A DNA stretch of 60,000 nt, taken from positions 3,612,001-3,672,000 of the forward strand of contig NC_134035.1 of the NCBI RefSeq assembly GCF_964204645.1, written 5' to 3'. Each line of letters starts with the position of its first letter. The stretch's first letter is position 1. Made by a program: the position numbers and the translations under genes. The notes below the pieces were generated by a model. It was not told where the DNA came from. It saw only the letters and a list, made by a program, of their open reading frames with translations, and ran no database searches. Shown piece after piece: positions 24,650-36,700 of this stretch. Origin of the DNA: Tubulanus polymorphus. Lineage: Eukaryota > Nemertea > Palaeonemertea > Tubulaniformes > Tubulanidae.

Positions 24650-26990
24650 CAGAATTCGATAAATTATTGATAGATTTTAATCGAATCAAAGGACATATAA
24701 GATAAGATCTCCTACCATTCCTCATGGTATGTGGATGGAAAAAGTGCGCTTACGAATATCAACATATCCATAGAGAAGAATAACCACATTTTAAAAACGT
24801 TATCATTTAGAATATATACAAATACACAATACAGACAACTGGAGGGATCGCTGTACATATCTAAAAACTATCTTCTATAAATTGTGTTAATTGGAAATTC
24901 GGATGCCATAGTAGCTTTGCAGTCGTTGCGTAATTCACATCGTTTCAGTTTATCTGTTATTACGCTCCCATTCTAATTAAATGTCAATTTTGGTGTTTCT
25001 TGTTTTCTATTCAAGACGCCTTGTTATTTTAGATTCGTGGCATACACCTTAACGTTATATATGTAAGCCGGACGTACACGTAATACCGCGCAATCCGATT
25101 AAGGTACTGAATCATTCGCGACAATAGCGCGAACACGTGTAATCAATTAGTTTTACTGTTTGTGCCTTTGTGCGGATGTGCGTCCGATCCGGCGGCGAGG
25201 CGTGTAGCTCGCAGATATTATTACTATAATAAATACGTATCGATATCCGTCGAGCGATTGCGACCGTCGCCTGACCGACCATATATACGGGAAGAATGCC
25301 GCAGCGGTCGGCGCTGAAAACAACCGGCGCGCACTTCATCTCTAGTTCTTATCTTTATTGCCTCTCGTCAATTACCGCGATACGACGTCGATACAAGAGT
25401 CTAAACGACTTATAAATCTTGGCGGCCGCCGCGACAAGACGACGGCCGTCGCGTAAATGAACACATCGGAAGGGAATATCGTCGAATAAGGCTGTGATTA
25501 TCCGGGGATTATTCACCAGATTTTTCCCCAATAAAAACAATACGGGAAAACGTCGCCGGTCGCTCCGCCGAACGTCGGTGTATTTTTACTATCATTATTA
25601 TTATTATTATTTTTCATTACTTTTATCTTTATTATGCGGCGGCGATGAATAAAATATCGAAAGTCGCGTTTTTTCCGCGGCTTAAGACGCGCGAGAAAAA
25701 CAGGAAAACTCGAGATCGGAGAATATCGAACTGTTCTCCGCTCGCGAGATGCGAAACAAATCGACGTCGTTCGTATTCATAAGTCTGTATTCATATTCAA
25801 ATTGTTAATCAAAAGTAAATACGCACGCGTCGTGTTTACCGATATATAGGAAAATGGAATCGTTAGAATATCTCAAACCCACGTAATCCGCGGAATGGTG
25901 CTGCCCCGCTCCCTGTCGCGGGACGGTGTCCTTATGGTATCTCGCGACTTGCGCATCATTCGCTTCCGTTTTATGAAGATATCCCATCGAAATATGAAGT
26001 AGCGGGAATAGATACAAAATAATGTCAATCCCTCGCGTCCTTTGGAAATACTGTAAAAAAATATTTCATAACTCAATATGTTTAGATTAAATTATGTATT
26101 TCTAATTGATTCAATTTAATGTACCAAAATGTCATGGAACTGCTATACTTTCAATGTTGAATGTTTTGTCATGCAACTTGTAGGTATGAATGTGGTATGA
26201 ATGGGGCATGAATGTGAGTGTTGGCGACTGGGCCTTCAGGTAATACGTTTATGTTAACTTCACCAGTCCTAAAGCGTATTATATTACATTATTTTTTGTA
26301 TCTATTCCTGCTGTACTTCATATTGTAGTTTCAAAATCGCGAACAAAACATTATTATAAACAAGCGTGCCCTTCAACCAGTCCCGAAAGTGGCTGGTCCA
26401 CGGGTTATACCACGTAGCAGGGCAAATCTAGGTCGCGGATTTTTGGGGCTTGTGACCCCAGGCGTCCCATCGAAGTTTTACATCCTCTCTCGGAGGTTGC
26501 ATCTTTATGGTTATAGTTTCTTCAAAAATATCTCTACCCGATGATTGAACCCCGCTTGTGCCCTCCGGCATTCCTTACTGTGCGTGGAAACGCCTGCGCA
26601 GATGGACGGCTGGTCGTATATATATATATACGTTGGTCATTCTGGAACTGAATAATCTGATATCGTCTTATCGTCGACTATATCCGGGTATTATGTAGGT
26701 GGTTACCGCGATCTTCCGTTCTGCGATCCCACACTATCCACCCATCTATCCGGTTTCCGCGCAAATCTAATCCCTTGTTCCGTCTCTCGAGCTGTCCTCC
26801 ATTGTCGACCTTGGGCCTGGAGTTCCCACGCCGTGGCCTCGCGCTCGGTTCTACCGTCTGGCCAGGTACACTCTTGTCATACATCCTTTAACAAATTGAC
26901 ATTTCATCCGTATATGCATAAACATCTATAATTGTAGGCGGTTTATGAGGATGATTTACCGGTGGCCAGGAGCGAATCTTTCCATATCGA
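24650..26990. other. No supported gene
   Basis: CpG-rich stretch at 25100-25560 with open frames on minus only. 26678-26884 minus has an open frame (Arg/Gly/Asp-rich) without splice evidence. Nothing repeat-like stands out. Confidence 0.35.
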
Positions 26991-27005
26991 TATATATATG
27001 TGTAT

Positions 27006-27212
<207 letters not shown>

Positions 27213-27451
27213 ATATGATTTATACGATAATCACATATGGATTATCTCGTCGCGCTTAATCCGCGTCTAATGTTCGGGCGCGACGAAATGAATTATACAT
27301 AATGATATAGATTTATCGATGTGTATGATATCGGTAGTCTTGATAAACGTCGTTGTTAAGATCACTTTCATAATTTTCAATATTGACGACTTGCATTACG
27401 CGCTTTGCATATAAAGAATACCACGTTAATAAGACGAGAAAGGTAGAGTGT

Positions 27452-27589
27452 GAAAAGTTTCCTTAAAGCTATAAATGATTTATTGATTCGTCGTTTCGGC
27501 TACATAGCATAATAGCGTTCCCGAAGATGACTATTAGTCTATAGACGAAACGTCGAATCAATAAGTTATTAGCTTTAAGGAAACTTTTC
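27452..27589. mobile_element. Hairpin element, GAAACGTCG family
   Basis: Outer arms GAAAAGTTTCCTTAAAGCT / AGCTTTAAGGAAACTTTTC. Inner arms TTATTGATTCGTCGTTTCGG / CGAAACGTCGAATCAATAA. The loop holds CGAAGATGACTATTAGTCTA. Same architecture as 40042-40246 and 42545-42769. Confidence 0.88.
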
Positions 27590-28059
27590 GGACTTCATCT
27601 TTTTCGTTTTATCAGGGTGCGATTCCTCCATATCGTTACAACACGGAATAGTGTTTCGCCATTGGTTGCTATATGAAACGCAGCTTCGTAACAGAGAATC
27701 ATCATCAGCAAATATCTACATTTCATTTGGATGATATATAAATCAAGTTTATCAAGGAAGCGACTGTAGAGTTTATTGATATTCGATCGAAACTTATATA
27801 TTTCTTCAAACTAGAGTGAAAATCATCGCTGCAATGTGATCCTCAAGAGGTCGCCACGGTACGGCGCCTAGAAACTGAATAGTTCTTTATTATAATGTTA
27901 GCGCGAATGATGAATCGATGATGTTTTGAAGAGGCGGCTGACAAGAAAAAACATGATATTTCAGCGACGTTATTCGCCTTCTGTCGAAGTCGAATGTTCT
28001 GTCTGTCTCCTTCTTGATTCTCACGATGGTTCATCATCTCCCCTTGGAAGGAAACCATA

Positions 28060-28130
28060 ACTCGAGTGCCGTACCCCGTACCGGACAAGCGGAGGACCAG
28101 TTCGAATCCTGCTGGCCGCTGATAGTATTC
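28060..28130 (+). mobile_element. Possible tRNA-derived SINE fragment (B-box match)
   Basis: CCAGTTCGAATCCTGCTGG matches a tRNA T-arm and B-box (GTTCGAATCC) with paired flanks CCAG/CTGG. No clear A-box or full cloverleaf. Confidence 0.3.
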
Positions 28131-28613
28131 GAATACAATTCTAGACCCAGTTCCACATGAGTTGAAGACAGCCGTGACTTCGATTGAGCTCGTTTTCATT
28201 GACTCATTACAATGCGAGTGTTGTAGTCAACTCTGAGTTCAAATGAGCTCATTTTCAATGAGATAAATGAGTTAGCTTAAATTTAGTTAACTTAAATGTG
28301 TTAACTTGAATGAGTCAAGGCTTGGTAAGCTAATTTCAACTGTCTTCCGAGAACCGTTAAGCTGTTTTGCTATTTCTCGAAATGAATCCACGTTTCAAGA
28401 CGGTGTTTCAATATTTCGTCGAGTTTAGACATTTTCGTCGCTTCTCTGAACGCAGCAATGCGGAAAATATCACGCGGAAGAAACGAATGTACGACCACCC
28501 CTGTATCTTGAAATTCTCGTGTAATGAACGTGGGTAAACTGTTTCAGGGGGGTTTGGGTCAAACATGTGAAAAACTTAATGTGTTTGACCGTCAATATCT
28601 GTACGGGCCATCG

Positions 28614-28838
28614 CAGTTCTACAGATAGCCGATCGAACAACTTAAGACAGGTCTAAGGCCATCGTAGTTCTATAGCCAATCAAGAACTTATGACCAGTCT
28701 TTATGACCACTTTTGGACTAAAATCACGTCCCATAGCCATAGCTCAAGTCTAAGATATAACTTATTTAGACTTAGGTATGAAAGTGGTCTCAAATCTTAG
28801 GACCGGTCTTAAGCTGTTAGATCGACTAAAGAACTAAG
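28614..28838. mobile_element. Inverted-repeat element of the GGTCTTAAG-TTGTTAGAT family
   Basis: AGCCGATCGAACAACTTAAG on the left mirrors CTTAAGCTGTTAGATCGACT on the right. The unit resembles the 47-bp repeats at 42.3 kb and copies at 13.9 and 41.3 kb. Confidence 0.65.
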
Positions 28839-28859
28839 TTGTTCGTAGGCCGGTCTTAT

Positions 28860-30070
28860 ACGTCTAGGGAACCAGCCCAGAGGATTTTCAAACTTCGAGG
28901 AGTCACGTCATGTATATCTCTTATATGGTGTTTTACCGTCAATGCGGCGAAGTCACATCGAAAAGCTGCTGCACGACCTATACATATACACGTGAAGGCG
29001 GCATATAGTACACCAGTTAGTCGAAACGGAGTTTGTTCGATCTGTTTTGGTGCGATACCATGACGATAATCAGTTTGTCCATCGAGCGAGTACGCGCGCG
29101 CTCTCCCCTCACCACCAATCCATCATCTTTCCCGTCGACTGCGCGCGATGGCAATTAGCGAAATTGCCGGAGTCGACTGATAAAAAAACGGATGATGGAA
29201 AAAAATTTTCGAAAAAATCAACGATTATATGATATCTGTATAACGTTTCATTTTGTCTGCGCGTCCCGACAACGTTGCGATGCGGGAATGCAGATAGCGC
29301 CACCGTCGAAGTGCGCGAGCAAGAAACTAATTAAACGATTGTTGCATTAATGTCTACCGAATATTGCTCTCATTAGTAATTTTCTGTAGTTTTTTAGTTG
29401 AATGTATGTCTCTATGTTTGTTTATAGCCATTAGTAACTCTCTGATATTTCTGTTTGTTGAATTAAACAAGTATCAAAATGTTATTGAATTTGTAAATTT
29501 TTCTGTAGTGTTATTAAATCTGTAAATTGTGTGTTGTCCCTCTAATACCTGTAATGGGTTTGAGCGTAAATAAGATAAGTAATTGAATAAATAGATGAAT
29601 AGAAAAGACGCTTAGATCCGAATCCTCAATACTGAATATAGATTTAACTTCTTCAGAGTTCGCTCACTGAAAATGAAATAACTTCAACTCTAATTCTCTA
29701 ACTCACAACCTTGTGGAACTGGATCCGGAATGCTCCGGTGATAAACGACACCCGTAATACACAATAGGCCACCCGGTTATTACCGGCCCGACTTTATTGT
29801 CCTCTATAGCCGCCTGTAATGATCTATCGGTTCCAATTGAAAGCACGTATCTTATTGTAAATTTATGACAGTAATATAGATCCAGAAGTCAATACTTCAA
29901 CGAGACGGTTTTCACTGACGACATGAATTATGAAATGTCTTCTTTCTCGCGTGTTATTACATCCGGCAGATTATAAAACGATCTCTATAATACGGTCGCT
30001 TGGTTACATTGTACCGTGCTCGCGACTGGAAACTGGATGTAATAGCAAGACTTCGAAGTAAGCTTTCGAT
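28860..30070. other. No supported gene
   Basis: Short frames only and AT-rich sequence; nothing structured seen. Confidence 0.35.
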
Positions 30071-30435
30071 TGGTCCGGTGCCGATTCCCAAATCCTCTAC
30101 TGGCGCGTTCATTTCGACCAGAATACGCTCTACCCATTCCGGAATAGCGCATAATCTGTAAACCTGATAGAAGCGGCCGGTAGAGAGTTCGGTAGGTTTA
30201 GATTGGTCTCTATCGATTCTGGAGTTCCTTTCTGGTGCGTTAGTTTCGACTAGAATACGTTCAAGCCCATTCCGGAATAGTAAACCTGAAACGTGTAGAG
30301 AGTTTGGCATAATACCTTACGATTCCGGGATTCTCTTCTGGTGCGTTCGTTTCTACCAAAACACGCTCTACCGATTCCGGAATAGCGCACGATCTGTAAA
30401 CCTGATAGAAGCCGCCGGTTGAGAGTTTGTAATCC
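30070..30435. repeat. Three tandem copies of about 110-125 bp upstream of the LRR gene
   Basis: Each copy contains CTGG[TC]GCGTT, TTTC[GT]AC, ACGCTCTACC or a variant, CATTCCGGAATAG, TAAACCTGATAGAAGC and GAGAGTTTG or variants (about 30096-30195, 30231-30308, 30333-30430). They end about 220 bp before the start codon of the LRR/EF-hand gene. Confidence 0.85.
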
Positions 30436-30654
30436 GCAATTGATAAATCGGAATACGTTCAATCGAAACTTGACTAAGTTTGTTCAGTTCATCGCAGCTC
30501 GTCTCTGTAAAGGCAGGTGTTCAATTCCTTCACGTCGCGGGAACATCGTTTGGCTTCGAATTACGTCCCCTTACACTGTACGTAATTACGCGTATTGTAC
30601 TTACACCACCAGAGATTATTCAAAACCACCCGGAGATGTTTGTACGCGATAGAA

Positions 30655-30792
30655 ATGGACGTGTTCGACATCGCGCTCGTTAGATCGCCGACAACAAACC
30701 TGAGTAAATCGTCTTCGGCAATTTTACCCTCGATACGGGGTTTCGGCGATACAGAATTCGACGATGTACGAACAGCGGGCGTCGACGATAAG
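30655..30792 (+). CDS. LRR/EF-hand gene, coding exon 1 (start)
   Basis: Encodes residues 1-46, a Ser/Thr-rich start turning acidic and ending in DDK. It stops at an AAG|GTCAGT donor in phase 0, which agrees with exon 2. The ATG at 30655 is the first convincing start, but the frame is open for at least 60 nt upstream, so a longer N-terminus is possible. Confidence 0.65.
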
Positions 30793-33700
30793 GTCAGTGT
30801 TAATGAGAAATAGCCGGTTAATTTTGTGCCTATTGAAAAAAGAAGAAAATATTTTACATGTCTTCTGTGGTTAACCTCGCTGCTAACTCACGCCAACTGC
30901 AGGGGCCGGCAAAACTGGCCCGGGGTTAGCGAAGTCCTAGTAAATGATCGGTATTGTAAGATAGTAATTCATGAAGTAATACACGTTAAAATGCGCTAGA
31001 TTTCAGCTTATGTTACCACGATCAGTGAACTATAGCTTTTTTCAAAATCCCAAATATGTAAGATTCTTTAAGAAGTTGAGTCTCTGAGAAACACAATATC
31101 CGCGTATGATGAATAAACGCGAGAAATCCCACAATAAATTCTCTCACTCCAGTTCCATAGTTTGTTCTTGTATAAATATCTTGTAATATTCTCTTGTTCT
31201 CAGTACGCCTGATGATGGCTAATAGTCTTTAGCCGAAACGTTGCGCAATATATACTCTTCTATTCAAAGTTTCTCTTTTTGGCTGAATTTATTTTCTCGT
31301 TTATTTTTAAGAGCAATGATATTTGTAAGCCGGTCACGAGTCGAGAAGACGCCGGTTCGTTCATACCGTTTCGGCCGCCGGCTTACACGCTGGCGTTCCT
31401 GAATCTGAGACGCGCTCCGCTAGCGAGAATCGACCGCCCGAGGAGCGACGCCTATCATCGCAGGACCGCGGGTAAGAGCGAGCTGTCCGACGACGCGGCG
31501 CTGAAGCGTCTCCCGTCGATGACGACGCCGTCCGATGAAGACGCGCTTGAGAAAACCTGGAATTGGAGTTTCGACAGATACGATTTGAGCGGTGAGTTTC
31601 TCCGACGTTGACGGTGGTGGCGGTTTCAGGTGTTTTTCAAGAAATATTGAATTTTCCCTTTTATCTATTTGATTGAAGTTATGTTCATTTTTGGCTTGTC
31701 CATTACCAACCCACACCAGTCACACCTGCCGGGAACGAAACGGGAGGTTTGACTTCGAAATCGGAAAGCGAAGTACAAATATAGTTGGATGGTTGGTCGA
31801 ATTTTTCTTTTTTCCAATTGAAGTACAGACATTGAATGGAAATTTTCGTTTCAGTTCACGTAAACGATCTTCCAACCAGCCTTAACCGCCGAGCGGCGGA
31901 TTTGAGTTTATTTTCGTCGGCTGTCTAATCTAATACATCCAGATTTGAAAATAGCTATAAGGGGATAATCCTGTCTATTGTGACCTCAAGCTTGTCAATA
32001 ACGATTACAGTTAAAAGTTATGATATCCTCCCATAACCCGTGCATATATTGAGCCCGCGGGTTCACCCATATCCTGTATGACATCATCGAAACATTATGT
32101 AAATTATGCAAATCTAATTTCATAGATGACGAATCGGATGACGAAGAGGTGGGCAATTCGGCGACGGTTTGCATCGATCAATCGTTTTCGCAGAAGACCT
32201 ATCGCGCGGCGTGTCGCCGTCTGAATCTGCTGCCCTCGAAATTGATTCTCGAAGGATTGGCCGGAAACCAGTTGAAGGTCACGAATCAGGTTATCCAAGT
32301 CGATGACGTCAAAGCGTTGTCGATAGCTCTCGTGGTAAGGGTGCATATCGTAGACGGTTTAATTTTGGTAAATCATCCCCAGCGGCCATTATTCGGTTCC
32401 CCACATGGCGAGTCAATCTTATATCTTCATTTTGTCTACTCAGGTGCTTCTCCATAGAGGGGTTTTCGAAGACGATTTGCTCCATTATTTTTTTTGAGAT
32501 ATAAGTTTACTTCAGTTTACTTCAGTTTATTTGTCACATAAAAATGCACCTTCCAGACTCTTGTTTTGACCGCGAGGACACTGCCATAACTTGCACTCTT
32601 TCATTACACTTTATTTGAACAAATTGTCACTTTCGAAACTCGAATTATCATCATCAAAAATTATTCAAATTATCATATTCAAATTCATTGACTTGCTGGA
32701 CATTTTTAAGAGTCCAATGAGTTGAAACTAGCAATATGAAAATGATGCATACATATTATACAGAATAAATGTAACGTGACGGATAGTACCTAATAGGTTA
32801 AGTAGATTATGAAGCTACTATACACTAGTAGCGAAAGCTGTCCCCTAACTGGTTAACCTATAAAGTACTAGTCTTGTTGTATTTATGTTGCACCGTTAAG
32901 ACGGCTCTTCTACTAATATCATACAGAGCGACCACATGTATTTCATATTTTCGTGCCTACAAACTGCTAACTTCTATTTGAATCCTTGCTTCGCTCCAAA
33001 CTGTGGAGTCAGATTTGGTAACTATATTCGACGACTTGTTTCAGAAAAACTCCGCGGTTCGTACGCTGATCCTGAAATGCAATGATATCGACCACCAGGG
33101 GGCAGCACATATCGCGTCGATGTTGAAGCACAACGTTCGCATCGCGAATCTGGTAAATACGTAAGAAACGACCGTCGGACAAATGACTGTTGAAACCTAT
33201 GAAATCAAACCTTTCGGCGTGGCTTTAAGTAATTGATGTCGGTGCGTTTCTATTATAGACATTGGCCGACAACAACCTCGGCGAAGACGGAGCGAAGATC
33301 TTAGCGGAGGCACTGCGCTCTAATTTCACAGTCGAGCGCTTGGATCTATCAGGTAATTCCCCCCTAATGATCGAAATTACCACCGGCTTTTTCGATTTAT
33401 AGATTACAGATTTCGTTTTTCATCAACGTTTCAAAATTAATTTTCCGCCAGGCAATGGTTTCAACGACAGCGCCACCGTTCACCTGGCCGATCTGATCAG
33501 GGTTTGTATCTTGAAAAAAAGAAGAAATCGAAATATCGTTAGTTATTTCCGTGATTCTGGGTTTCCGTATGTCGTGCGCGTAAGGCTCTATCGAAGTCGA
33601 TCCTATATGCCCAACACCCGCGTCATATTGTTTTCTTTTTTTTCGTATTTCAGCGAAATACAGCCATCACCGATTTGGTGTTGAGCCATAATGAATTTCG

Positions 33701-36700
33701 AGAAAATGGCGGCAAGCAGCTTGCGTCATCAATCGGTAACATTAATACACTGAAATCAATTCATTATTTTGTGAATTCAATTGATTAATTGATTAATTAA
33801 TTAATTGTGAAATATTTATCCGATCGAAATTCGCTTCAGAGAGTCGATAATGATCATGTTTTACTGGTCGTTTTTTTTCTTCTTCGTTTTATAGCTGAAA
33901 ACCGGTCGCTGACGTCGTTAGACCTCAGTTGGAATCACTTGCGCCGCCAGGGGGCGGTTGCTATCGCTCGGGCTCTGAAGGTAACTATATAACCTTTTGA
34001 CGTTTCGGTTGATCACCACATCATATAAATCCACGATGCAAATATATAGAACGTTTTATTTGTGTTTTCAACCACCAAATCATAAAAAATCATACTTTTT
34101 CATACTACATCCACCTTTTAGTTTGTTTTTTGTTTCTTTATCGTTTAGAACTTTTGATAGAGAGTTAGAAATACAAGATGACGTTCGTATCGGTGCAAAA
34201 ACCGCGGGTGGATTAAGGGGGTGGTCTCGGGGGTCCGGAGGTTGCCCGTTTTGTCAAGATAGCGATTATAGTTAAAACCTGCAAATTTGACGCTTATCAT
34301 TTCGAAATTTAGATCATTTAAGAATCTTTTCTTAAGAAACATATATTCACAACGATGGTGGGACCCTGCTAGTGACTTTCCGCTGCTATCCTCGAGTAAT
34401 GCCACTTATTTCCTAGATCCACCCCTGAAAACGACAGCCAAAACCTAACGAATGTTTTTATTGTCGATTGCAAAGTAAAATATACGTGTGATTTGGTTTC
34501 TCGTTGCAGGTAAACGCCGATTTGGAACGCGTCAATTTGTCGTGGAACGGATTCGCCATTGAAGGCTGCAAAGCGTTGATTGCATCGTTACGCCGGAATA
34601 AAAGCGTGCGCATGCTCGATCTATCGTGTAACCGTATCGATAAACTAAGCGTGATGGAACTGCTCAAAGGGTTAAAGGACAACTCAACTTTAACCAATCT
34701 ATCGGTAAACCGTTGACATTTCTAATCTCGATTGAAATATGGAAACTATATTGGGGCGTAACGAATAAGGTTTAAGCTAACTGCAGTAGAGATAAATTAT
34801 GAGGTGTGATCCTAATAACTAAGCCGCAGTCATGAATGTTTGAATGAACAATGCGTATATATGTAAATTTTAGTTAGCTGAAAATCCAATATCGGTGAAT
34901 GGAGCTAATGCGCTCATCAGAGTCATATTTGCATGCAAATTCATCGCAATAGATTATTTGGATTTAACGGTATGTATATTTCACAATGACAAACAGTTGA
35001 ATAAAATAATGATAGCATTATATACATTGTATAACAACAACGGAGTAGCAACGAATTTGTCGGCTATTTTTAGCGTGGGTGGGAATGGCGCCAATGCGCG
35101 TCGACATCTACTACAACCTCGGTCAATTCTGGGATGGATCGATAAAACCTCTTTGCCAGATATCGAAATCTATCTCGTGATGATAGGTCAACATGACGCA
35201 CGCGGATGTCGTTTCACTTCTGCTGTAAACTCAGTAGGATCAAACTCAGTAGGATCATAAGGATATCGGAATCGGACGTCCGACTCCAAAGTCAACCCGT
35301 CCTTTGGTCGTTCACAAACTTTTCCATTTACCCCCCATAAGGCAAACCATGGTTTGCCGTGCGCTTTTGCCCACTCGGTTTGCCGTACAAACTAGTGTAT
35401 ACGTCCATATGGGCAAACCGACTGTTCGCCTATAACAGCGAGAGAGCTACCAACGTAGTTATCATTCCGTCGAATTTTGGAAGGTCGGACTAGCCGCCAA
35501 TTTAGTCGATTTTCCGGTCCTAAAAGGTGTTATCTTCGAGCCAGAAAATTTCATTTTTGCCCCATTCCGAAGCGTTCAGATTCTTTTAACCCAACACATA
35601 GGTGCAGAGACAGGAAACCGAAAAAATGTTTCCGAGCGTTTCCCTGCGTCGTGTGCGGAAAACATGGTTTCGGGGATCAACCATGTTCATTTCCATGTTT
35701 CTATGTTTCCATGTTTCTTTGTGTCGTGTGGGGGCTTTATGCGTTGACATATTTCATCGAAATTTGCCATAATGAGCGTAGGCCCTATTTAGTGTTTATA
35801 TAGCGTGCGTGGTCGTCTTTAAACTTTCAGGGACAATGCGTCGATCACGAATTCATGAAAATCGTCGAATCTCTGAAATTGCGACGTCCGTCGTTCGTCG
35901 TCAGACACGATTTCGTCCTGCACGAGCCGCTGATCCCCGGGGACCCCGGTGACGACTTCGTCGGCGACGACCCGATGATCGTGCTGATGGAGTTCATGCG
36001 ATTGCAGAATCTTCGTCTGGTCGACCTGTTCAAGAAGTTCGATACCGACGGCAGCGACACGCTTACGCATAGGGAATTCCGCGACGGTCTGAGGGTAAGT
36101 TTTACATTTTATACACTTAAACATTTCATCATTTGGTGCACAGCTATAACAAGTAGAGAAACCATGGGTGCGGATGACATTCTAAAGTTCCTGCAGTTGT
36201 TCTCAGTTAGGATTTTACTTCAGAGTTAAATCGTCGAAATTGACGTAATCATAATTCAATCTTCAACTCACATCTGGCTGTATAAATGCTACATCTCCCC
36301 ATGGAGAGATGGTTGATAGATGGTTTGAGTTAACCGGCTGGACGTAATAATAATTACGGAAGCGATAAAGGGCCTCGAGTTGTCGCGTTCCAACTCAACA
36401 AGTCGCCATATTTATGTCGACATATCGCGATATATCGCGTCAAGTCGACATGAATATGTCGACATATCGTGACGTTTTCACGACAAATTTCGCTTTTTTG
36501 CCCATTTTCCACGGGACAAGCCGTCATTTGAAGACATGTCTAAATGTAAGATGAGGACACCAGTAATATGACGACTGAGTTTCAAGTCGTCATGAATATG
36601 TCGACTTGTCGCGAGGAAAGTGGTCGAGAGAACGAAATATGTCGTCAAAACGTCACGATATATCGACATATTCATGTCGACTTGACGCGATATATCGCGA

